A DNA stretch of 35,742 nt from Phycisphaerae bacterium (GTDB lineage: Bacteria; Planctomycetota; Phycisphaerae; UBA1845; UTPLA1), in contig JAUIHO010000021.1 in NCBI GenBank assembly GCA_030432035.1, positions 1-35,742 on the forward strand, read 5' to 3'. Positions 1-6,309 of this stretch are shown piece after piece. The position numbers and the translations under genes are program-made. Each line of letters opens with the position of its first letter. Position 1 is the stretch's first letter. The notes below the pieces were generated by a model that did not search any database, was not told the DNA's origin, and saw nothing but the letters and a program-made list of their open reading frames with translations.

Positions 1-1071
1 AAGGCGGGCGCGATCCCCCTGCACCAATACCGGCGAATCCGAAACGTCCATCTCCACAACCAGCCCCCGACGTTCCATCTCGGGCAACAACCCCTTCACA
101 CCCACTTCAACAATTTGCGTCAGGTCGATCTCGGTAAACGCATCCGCATTGGCACGCGCCATTGAAAGCAAGCCAGTGACTCGATCGCCAAGTCGCTGCC
201 CTTCATCAAGGATGTCCTGAATCCGTTCGCGCGAATCGCCATCGAGTTCGCCCATTTCCAACGCCAACTGCGCGGAGCTTCGAATCGCCGCTAACGGATT
301 GCGAATGCCGTGCGCGACTGACGAACACAGCTCACCAACAGCGGCAAGCCGCTCGCGCTGCGCTTCCTTTACGCGCTGCCGCTCGAACTTCAGCAAGCGA
401 TCCGCCGCCTGCAGCCGACGCCCAAACACAAACACCCCCACCAAAATCAGAAAGATGCCGGCGAACACAAAACTCTGTGCTACAAATTGATGTTGGATAT
501 CTGCCTCAGCGCGTTGAATCATGTCGATGCGCGCTTGGTTTGTTTGATTGGCTAGCATGCCGATCAATTCGAGCACGCGATGCTGATGGCTATCCATGCG
601 TGCCATCGCCGGCCCCGCCGCTACGATCAACTCGGCACGCCGCGTTGCAGAATTGCCACCCGTTTGCAATGGCTCAAAAATGCGAAAGATGTCCGCCGCT
701 TCCTGCTCCAGCAGCCGCACTTCCGATACGATGCGCGTCACATCAAAGTCGAATTCCGTCGCACGACGAATCACGTCGTCCATGTTGCGCGATGCAATCG
801 CGAGTAACCGCTGCTGACGTTCGTAGTCCGCCGCCGTATCGGCCTGAAACAAGTTGTTTCCCGGCGCATTCACTTCGCTAATAAACCGTTGCGCTTGCTG
901 TAACCACTTGACCCGACCATCAACTTGATGCTCTGCATCTAGGAGGTCGCGAACCCAATCAACGCTCTGTTGGTGCAACCGCAGCGTCAGCGCGATCACC
1001 ACCACGTTGAAAATGGCGAGCAGAAAATAGAAGTGATACCACCGAATCCGACGCATCAAATTGCCAATCAT
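1..1071 (-). CDS. Sensor histidine kinase, C-terminus cut by window edge
   Basis: The 357 visible codons run from an ATG at 1071 off the left edge. A first membrane segment lies at about residues 12-30, an extracytoplasmic region at 32-198 and a second membrane segment at about 199-217. A short linker leads to a HisKA dimerisation domain with the H-box VAHGIRNPLAAIR, His254 being the predicted phosphorylated residue. The visible part ends at QGDRARL, where an HATPase domain normally begins, so the ATP-binding domain lies outside the window. The architecture is a membrane-bound two-component sensor; the sensed signal is unknown. AGGG lies 8 bases before the ATG. No response regulator gene is visible, but it could lie to the left. 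The assignment to the histidine kinase family is firm. Confidence 0.9.
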   Translation of the reverse strand, partial: MIGNLMRRIRWYHFYFLLAIFNVVVIALTLRLHQQSVDWVRDLLDAEHQVDGRVKWLQQAQRFISEVNAPGNNLFQADTAADYERQQRLLAIASRNMDDVIRRATEFDFDVTRIVSEVRLLEQEAADIFRIFEPLQTGGNSATRRAELIVAAGPAMARMDSHQHRVLELIGMLANQTNQARIDMIQRAEADIQHQFVAQSFVFAGIFLILVGVFVFGRRLQAADRLLKFERQRVKEAQRERLAAVGELCSSVAHGIRNPLAAIRSSAQLALEMGELDGDSRERIQDILDEGQRLGDRVTGLLSMARANADAFTEIDLTQIVEVGVKGLLPEMERRGLVVEMDVSDSPVLVQGDRARL

Positions 1072-1096
1072 CAAACGAGCCCTGCCGAAATCACCT

Positions 1097-1129
1097 GTGT
1101 ACCTACGCACAGACCGTGCACCTACGCAC
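1097..1129. promoter_or_regulatory. Tandem 14-bp direct repeat upstream of the kinase
   Basis: Two near-identical 14-mers, GTGTACCTACGCAC (1097-1110) and GTGCACCTACGCAC (1116-1129), are repeated in the same orientation with a 19-bp step. They lie 26-58 bases upstream of the kinase start codon. The GTGC/GCAC ends also make each unit partly palindromic. This fits a regulator binding site or a leader element; which one is inference. Confidence 0.4.
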
Positions 1130-1220
1130 GCGCCACCATACACACTTTATGCGATCGATCTCCGCCAATCATGGCAAACAGGGCTCTAAATTACGCTAAA
1201 TGAACGATTTACGGACATTC

Positions 1221-1248
1221 AACGAACGAAGCCTTATCCTCGTTCGTT
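1221..1248. repeat. Inverted repeat, 9-bp arms
   Basis: AACGAACGA (1221-1229) is followed, after a 10-base loop, by its exact reverse complement TCGTTCGTT (1240-1248). It sits between the kinase start and the terminator of the next gene, with no clear T-run on either side. It could be an operator or an RNA hairpin in the kinase leader. Confidence 0.4.
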
Positions 1249-1300
1249 TGCATATGTGCAATCGATGTGCCGAGTTTGCCCTACATGAGCGTTCGGGTAG

Positions 1301-1347
1301 AAAAAGAACGACGAGGCCGCCGATTGGGTGAACGGCAACCTCGTCGT
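1301..1347 (-). terminator. Intrinsic terminator of the GT-C gene
   Basis: Read on the minus strand, ACGACGAGG (1347-1339) pairs with CCTCGTCGT (1316-1308), the inner bases can extend the stem, and TCTTTTTC follows at about 1307-1300. It lies 18 bases past the stop codon of the 1365-3137 gene, the expected position for its rho-independent terminator. Confidence 0.8.
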
Positions 1348-1364
1348 AGAGGAGGGGGGATTCA

Positions 1365-3137
1365 TCAGGATGCCGGTTGGCTCGTCAATTCCGGACTCAC
1401 CAGATCGGATTTAAACGGATGGATCCGGAACACCAAGAATGGTGCCTCGCGACATTTGGCGTAGTCCGTCTCGGGATAGATCAACGTCGCCAGATCTTTA
1501 TCGCGTGCCAACTGTCGCGCAAGCTTCGTATGGTCGCTATCGGTGATCACAAGATCAGCATGGAAATGCGACCGAATGTCGGCCAGCTTGATATCGAGCT
1601 TATCGACAAATGTCTTTCCGCTATCGTCCTCGCGTTTAAGCGTCGTCGTAACCGGTGCCCGTCCGCGCGTCAGCTTCACATAACGCTCCCATAAGTCCGG
1701 CCGACGCTCGTGCGTAAACTTCGGATCGAGCCCGACTACGTAGTAGTTTTTTGCGTTGTGATAAAAGAACAGCGGAAAGTCGTCCCAATCCGTCGTGAAG
1801 ATCACTTCCTCGGGTTGCGAGTTCGCCTTCACAAAATCCATCGTCGCGCGAATCGCCGGTAAGTCGAACTTACACACCGATGATTGCCGCACGCTAAGCC
1901 AGCGCGGGTAACCCGCTACCCCCACGAATACGATCACCCAAATTGAAAGCCCCATCGTCACAAATAAGCGCTGTCGATGCGCTGCCTTTACCCCACCCAC
2001 CTTTCCTTGTGCTGCCGCCCACCATTCGCCAAATAAAGGTCGCGACATCAGCGCCACACTCAACAGCGAAAACATCGGCCAATATTCAATGAAGCGTCGC
2101 GCCTTGAGCGTGAGCACCAGAAACCCAAGGTTCAAAAACAGCACGAACAACTCATCAACATCCAGTCGCGGCCCCAATCGAAATCGCGCCACCGTCACGG
2201 GCACCATTACCAACAACAACGGCCCGCACAGCTCAGTCACAAACCACCAAACACCGTCGTACGGTTTCCATTCCCGCCCCACTGCGATGTCCGGCGACAG
2301 CCCAGTGCCGAAAACCTGCAGCTTCAAAAACTCAACCATTCCGTCGAAATATGGATACGTGACTGCGCCCAGCCCCCATCCAATCACGGCAGCGCTAACC
2401 AATAACCACGGAAACTTACGCGTCTCTCTGCGATCCAACAGACTCGCCGCCGCAAACGCCCCCACGATCACGGGCGTGTACATAATCGCGCCGAGATACA
2501 AGTGATTCGAAAGGCCCGCGACAACCGCCAAACCCAACGGTCGCCGCCGAATCAGGCAATAGATCAGCAACATCATCATTGCCAGCGCCGGGCCGATCGC
2601 CCGCACGTACCCATGCCGCATGAAAAACTGATGCGGCAAGATCAACAGCAACAACAACCATAATGGTGCCAACGGCACCTTCGCCTTGCGCAAAATGAGA
2701 AGATAGATGCACGCCGTGATAGCAAAAAACGTACTAACCGCCCATCGCCCGCCGGCCAACGGATCCCCCGTCAGGTACTTGGACGCGGCAACAAACGGAT
2801 ACAACAAGCAATGAAACCCGTAATGATGGCTAACGAAGCCGTCGCCCTCGGTGCGAAAATAACTGAACTGCAACCACGGAAACGTCTTCACCAGCCCCAC
2901 TTCCGGCAACAACTCGGACATCTTCAAATGATAAAAAGAGTCGTTCCCCGGCACGCCCACCACTCCATCGCGCGGATGCGAAACGAAGAACATCATCACA
3001 GCAAACGCCGCCACAAACGCCGCGACGTAAACCAACAACGTTGGCAAAGCCTGACTGCGACGAGGCGTCGCGACGGCGGCATCGTTAACGGGCCGACAAA
3101 TCGCAACCGTATTTATTTCTGATGTTCGTTCTTCCAT
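1365..3137 (-). CDS. GT-C type (STT3/PMT-like) multi-membrane glycosyltransferase-like protein
   Basis: This is a 590-residue integral membrane protein with about ten to twelve hydrophobic segments and a soluble C-terminal part of about 150 residues. The first large loop after the first membrane helix carries NDSFYHL, resembling the acidic first-loop motif of GT-C enzymes (oligosaccharyltransferase STT3, PMT, ArnT). Those enzymes move sugars from polyprenyl-phosphate donors at the outer face of the membrane. The open frame extends upstream to 3314, but the ATG at 3137 has GGAAAG five bases before it and avoids an unlikely hydrophilic extension, so I use that start. A terminator follows at 1301-1347. 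Family membership rests on topology and one motif; substrate and acceptor are unknown. A GT2 gene at 5515 could supply its lipid-linked sugar. Confidence 0.6.
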   Translation of the reverse strand: MEERTSEINTVAICRPVNDAAVATPRRSQALPTLLVYVAAFVAAFAVMMFFVSHPRDGVVGVPGNDSFYHLKMSELLPEVGLVKTFPWLQFSYFRTEGDGFVSHHYGFHCLLYPFVAASKYLTGDPLAGGRWAVSTFFAITACIYLLILRKAKVPLAPLWLLLLLILPHQFFMRHGYVRAIGPALAMMMLLIYCLIRRRPLGLAVVAGLSNHLYLGAIMYTPVIVGAFAAASLLDRRETRKFPWLLVSAAVIGWGLGAVTYPYFDGMVEFLKLQVFGTGLSPDIAVGREWKPYDGVWWFVTELCGPLLLVMVPVTVARFRLGPRLDVDELFVLFLNLGFLVLTLKARRFIEYWPMFSLLSVALMSRPLFGEWWAAAQGKVGGVKAAHRQRLFVTMGLSIWVIVFVGVAGYPRWLSVRQSSVCKFDLPAIRATMDFVKANSQPEEVIFTTDWDDFPLFFYHNAKNYYVVGLDPKFTHERRPDLWERYVKLTRGRAPVTTTLKREDDSGKTFVDKLDIKLADIRSHFHADLVITDSDHTKLARQLARDKDLATLIYPETDYAKCREAPFLVFRIHPFKSDLVSPELTSQPAS

Positions 3138-3336
3138 ACCACTTTCCAAACGCTTTTCGTAGCGTGCCGACGTCATCGCTTCGTCGCGCCGATGCAACCG
3201 ATCCATCTCGGTCGCGTCGCACTTCGCCGGTAACTGTAAGGCACGGGTATGGTCGATGGCCACCGTCTGATCCACTGCCGTGAATTCGCTGAAACAATCC
3301 GGTTGGAAAGACAAATAAGCCTGAGCCGCCTTGCAC

Positions 3337-3376
3337 GGCGATAACCCGCCGCGATTTATCGCGCCGGGTCATCGCC
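3337..3376. repeat. 40-bp imperfect palindrome between two minus-strand genes
   Basis: The two 20-base halves match as reverse complements at 17 of 20 positions, and one mismatch becomes a G-U pair in minus-strand RNA. The element lies between the end of the Asn/Asp-repeat gene (3448) and the start of the GT-C gene (3137). No T-run follows on the minus strand, so it is not a classical intrinsic terminator. It may be an mRNA 3'-end hairpin, a rho-associated stop or a repetitive extragenic element. Confidence 0.55.
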
Positions 3377-3447
3377 AGGGATTCACCTGCGTCGCCCTCC
3401 AGACCGGAAAACGACGCCGGACTTGCAAGACAGCTCAAAGACCCGCA

Positions 3448-4914
3448 TTAATCATTCAGGTTGGTGTTATCACCGGTGTTATCGTTGGAATTATCACCGG
3501 CGTTGTCATTGGTGTTGTCGCCGGTGTTATCGTTCGTGTTTCCGCCGGTGTTGTCGTTACCGTTGCCGTTGGCACAACTCCAGATTTCGGAGCAGTGCAC
3601 CTGCATCGTGACATCGATCACCGTGCCGATGGAAACCACGTCGCCTTCAACCAGGAACGGGAAATCGGTCGGCATGTTGCCGTCGTCGGTTTCGAGTCGC
3701 AGCCGGCCTTCACCGTCTTCGGAATCCGCGAAGATCGCACCGACCAACACGCCATCGGCAAAGACATCGTGCCAGCCCTGCGGGAAGCCTTCGATATCCA
3801 AACGGAAGCGGCGGCAGCTTTCACCATTCTCGCGATATTCGACTTCGACCTCGAAATCGTCCGCCCCTTCGATCTCGGTCCGCAGCTGGATCGAGCCGTC
3901 CGGACACACACCATCGACGCTGTTATCGTTCATATTGTCGTCGGTGTTATCGTTCGAGTTGTCGTCGGCATTATCGTTGGAATTATCATCCGTATTGTCG
4001 TTTGTGTTATCGTCGGTGTTGTCGTTCGTATTACCGGCATTGTCATTCGAATTGTCGTCACCCGTGTTACCGTTCGAATTATCGTCACCGGTGTTGTCGT
4101 TCGTGTTTCCGGCGTTGTCGTTCGTGTTTCCGGCGTTGTCGTTCGAATTGTCGTCGCCCGTGTTTCCGTTCGAGTTGTCATCACCGGTATTGTCATTGGT
4201 GTTTCCGGCGTTGTCATTGCCGTTGTCGTCACCGGTATTATCGTTGGTATTGCCATCGTCGTTCGAATTACCGTCGTCGTTTGCATTACCGTCGTCACCG
4301 TTTCCGTTGTCATCGTCGGTGTTCGAGTTGGTATTGCCACCGAGCGGGCCGCCAATGGTGATGTCGATATCCGCCTGACCGACCGTGACGCCACCGTCGA
4401 AGTCACCGGCAACATCGATATCGATAACAAACGTGCGTCGCTTCATCAGATCGACGATATGATCGCCGACGGGAAACGAATCGTTATTCACGGTAACGAT
4501 GGTGCCGTCTGCGCCGACTTCCATGTCGAACGTACCGACTACTTCGGCTTCGCCCGACGCGCTATCCGATACGGCCAACTGAATCGTGAAGCCGTTTCGA
4601 CCGCGCGCCGGAATGTCTTCCACGACCAAATCGATCAAATTCGGTCGGATCGAGAACGTTGCCGTCCGCGCGTCCGACGGCACCTGCGACGACACGTCGA
4701 CGAAATTCGAACGCGTCGCCGACGAATCCGGCGCGAAATACATAGGCTTGTCGGAAAGAAAGGCCGTCACCTTGACGGTTTGGGCACTGCTGCCGACGAG
4801 TCCCGGCGGCTGCGTCAAACTCGTGGTCGCGTCACAACCAAGGTGTACGGCCAGCGCGACCATCCATAGCGTCACCAGCCCTGTCATAATTGCAAGAGGT
4901 TTACTGTTTTTCAT
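3448..4914 (-). CDS. Secreted Asn/Asp-rich repeat protein, possible lipoprotein
   Basis: The protein has 488 residues. It starts with a signal peptide (MKNSKPLAIM, then a hydrophobic stretch) ending in HLGC, a weak lipobox, so lipid anchoring is possible but uncertain. Residues 30-190 form a beta-rich globular domain. Residues 193-333 are a low-complexity repeat built from units such as NDNTGDD and NDNAGN. Residues 337-448 form a second beta-rich domain with cysteine pairs. Residues 449-488 return to the same repeat and end the protein. The chosen ATG at 4914 has CTGGAG with 6-base spacing and begins directly with the signal peptide; frame-internal ATGs at 4920 and 4974 are less likely. The acidic Asn/Asp composition fits calcium binding or an extended surface stalk. 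No enzymatic motif was seen. Similar tails are common in planctomycete exported proteins. Confidence 0.8.
   Translation of the reverse strand: MKNSKPLAIMTGLVTLWMVALAVHLGCDATTSLTQPPGLVGSSAQTVKVTAFLSDKPMYFAPDSSATRSNFVDVSSQVPSDARTATFSIRPNLIDLVVEDIPARGRNGFTIQLAVSDSASGEAEVVGTFDMEVGADGTIVTVNNDSFPVGDHIVDLMKRRTFVIDIDVAGDFDGGVTVGQADIDITIGGPLGGNTNSNTDDDNGNGDDGNANDDGNSNDDGNTNDNTGDDNGNDNAGNTNDNTGDDNSNGNTGDDNSNDNAGNTNDNAGNTNDNTGDDNSNGNTGDDNSNDNAGNTNDNTDDNTNDNTDDNSNDNADDNSNDNTDDNMNDNSVDGVCPDGSIQLRTEIEGADDFEVEVEYRENGESCRRFRLDIEGFPQGWHDVFADGVLVGAIFADSEDGEGRLRLETDDGNMPTDFPFLVEGDVVSIGTVIDVTMQVHCSEIWSCANGNGNDNTGGNTNDNTGDNTNDNAGDNSNDNTGDNTNLND
3451..3570 (-). repeat. C-terminal Asn/Asp coding repeat
   Basis: This stretch encodes about 40 residues of NDNTGDN-type units that form the very C-terminus of the 3448-4914 protein. 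It is the shorter of two repeat blocks separated by a globular domain. Confidence 0.85.
3919..4338 (-). repeat. Central Asn/Asp coding repeat with a 96-bp higher-order period
   Basis: The block encodes about 140 residues of short Asn/Asp/Gly/Thr/Ser units. A 32-residue (96-bp) segment beginning NTNDNTGDD is present twice in tandem. The two copies give the same protein sequence over at least 24 residues but differ at about nine bases in 72, all synonymous on the minus strand. Confidence 0.85.
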
Positions 4915-5514
4915 GTTCATCTCCAGGTTATGTGGTTTAGGCGGATCATTCTCAAAAGTTGAGCGAGCCGTCATACAAGTACACGCAGTGAGCTACTGCT
5001 TGAGGGATCAAATGCATACGACGTGCCAACAACTGAATGACACAAACCAGAACACCCGTAAATCGTTGAATCTCAATGACTAAGCCGAAAATCTCACCGA
5101 TTCGCAGTCGCCCCGAATTGCGGTATCAAACAAATCCTGTCGGCAAGCACACAGCCAGACCGTGCAGACAGGCGCGCCGCGCGCAGGTGCGACACACATC
5201 CACAACGCATCGACCGACATCAGCCATCGTGCAATAACGCACGGATCCCCTGTGTGAACTTGAACGGTTTAAGAAAATCTAAGCGCCAGCGGATTTAAGA
5301 GAGGGAGTAAATCGTTAATCAGTCATGAGATCAAACCACGCATTAACGTCGAATCGAACGCGATTTACGCAAAGCGGGATATTCGAACACCGCCAACATC
5401 ACTACGGATCGCAACTTTGGCACGCACCCTGCATTGGAACTAAACGCAATCATCACGATGCTGCACGAATCGAATAAGAATTATCAACGCCCCTTGCCGC
5501 ATGAGGATCGGATA
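4915..5514. other. Gene-free divergent intergenic region
   Basis: No convincing gene is seen in these 600 bases between the repeat protein (-) and the GT2 gene (+), so promoters for both should lie here. The 10-mer GTAAATCGTT occurs at 5058-5067 and 5307-5316. The same 10-mer occurs on the minus strand at 1203-1212 upstream of the histidine kinase. I could not place a confident -35/-10 pair. Confidence 0.5.
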
Positions 5515-6261
5515 ATGAACGCCCCAACCCGTAAACTCAACTCGCTTTCCATCTTCTTCCCGTTCTATAACGAAGAAGCCAACATCGAACGCGTAACCCA
5601 AAACGCACTCGACATCGCCGGGCAAGTCGCCAATCAATTTGAAGTGATCCTCGTCAATGACGGCAGCCGCGACCGCACCGGCGCCCTCGCCGACAAACTC
5701 GCCGAGCAATACCCGCAGGTGCGCGCCGTCCATAACAATCCCAACCTTGGCTACGGCGGCGCCGTTCGACGCGGTCTCGATGAATCCAAGATGGATTGGG
5801 TCTTTTTCAGCGACGGCGATGGTCAATTCGACCTCGGTGAGTTGCCGAAACTCATCACGCTGCTATCCGATTGCGACATGCCCGTAGGCTACCGTATCGA
5901 TCGCGCCGATCCGTTCATGCGGAAGGCAAACGCGTTCTGCTGGGGCACGCTCGTACGCACACTGTTTGGGATAAAAGTCCGTGATATCGACTGCGCTTTT
6001 AAACTCATTCCGCGGTCGCTGCTGGATTCGACCAATTTCGAAAGCAATGGAGCGCTCATCAGCACCGAATTGCTCGCCAAAGCCACCTATGCCGGTCTGC
6101 GCATCGGGGAAGTCGGCGTGCACCATTACCCCCGCGTCGCCGGCGAACAAACCGGTGCCAACTTGCGCGTGATCGCCAAAGCATTTCGCGAATTGTTCAA
6201 ACTACATCGCAAGATTCGCGCCGAGCGCCCGCAACTCGCCGCAGCCATCGCGTCTGCTTGA
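5515..6261 (+). CDS. GT2 family glycosyltransferase (polyprenyl-phosphate sugar synthase-like)
   Basis: The 248-residue protein has a GT-A fold typical of the DPM1/DPG synthase-like branch of family GT2. Visible motifs are FPFYNEEANIE near the N-terminus, VNDGSRDRT (nucleotide binding), NLGYGGAVRRGL, and DGDGQFD (metal-binding DXD equivalent). There are no membrane helices after the catalytic domain, so it is the short soluble form. Such enzymes transfer a sugar from a nucleotide donor to a polyprenyl phosphate on the cytoplasmic side. The ATG at 5515 has GAGG eight bases upstream; the frame-open extension to 5434 lacks similarity to the family. It converges with the operon ending at 6310. 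The sugar specificity cannot be read from the sequence. Confidence 0.85.
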   Translation: MNAPTRKLNSLSIFFPFYNEEANIERVTQNALDIAGQVANQFEVILVNDGSRDRTGALADKLAEQYPQVRAVHNNPNLGYGGAVRRGLDESKMDWVFFSDGDGQFDLGELPKLITLLSDCDMPVGYRIDRADPFMRKANAFCWGTLVRTLFGIKVRDIDCAFKLIPRSLLDSTNFESNGALISTELLAKATYAGLRIGEVGVHHYPRVAGEQTGANLRVIAKAFRELFKLHRKIRAERPQLAAAIASA

Positions 6262-6309
6262 ATCAAATGGAATCGGAAGGAAACTGCCGCCACTAACTCG
6301 GCAACCATC

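Noticed and set aside
1267..1464. 65-codon plus-strand frame
   Set aside because: It overlaps the terminator stem and the 3' end of the GT-C gene on the other strand and has no supporting signal.
3919..4338. Regular short repeats resembling a CRISPR array or satellite
   Set aside because: Units are multiples of three bases, diverge at codon third positions and lie within a signal-peptide-bearing coding frame; there are no unique spacers or cas genes.
3331..4869. Long plus-strand frame (512 codons) rich in Val, Ile and Arg
   Set aside because: It is the antisense of the Asn/Asp-repeat gene, has no ribosome site or signal, and changes between repeat copies are silent on the minus strand but alter this frame.
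6262..6309. Short TGCCG/CGGCA hairpin between the convergent GT2 gene and operon end
   Set aside because: The stem has only five base pairs and no T-run, so I do not call it a terminator.
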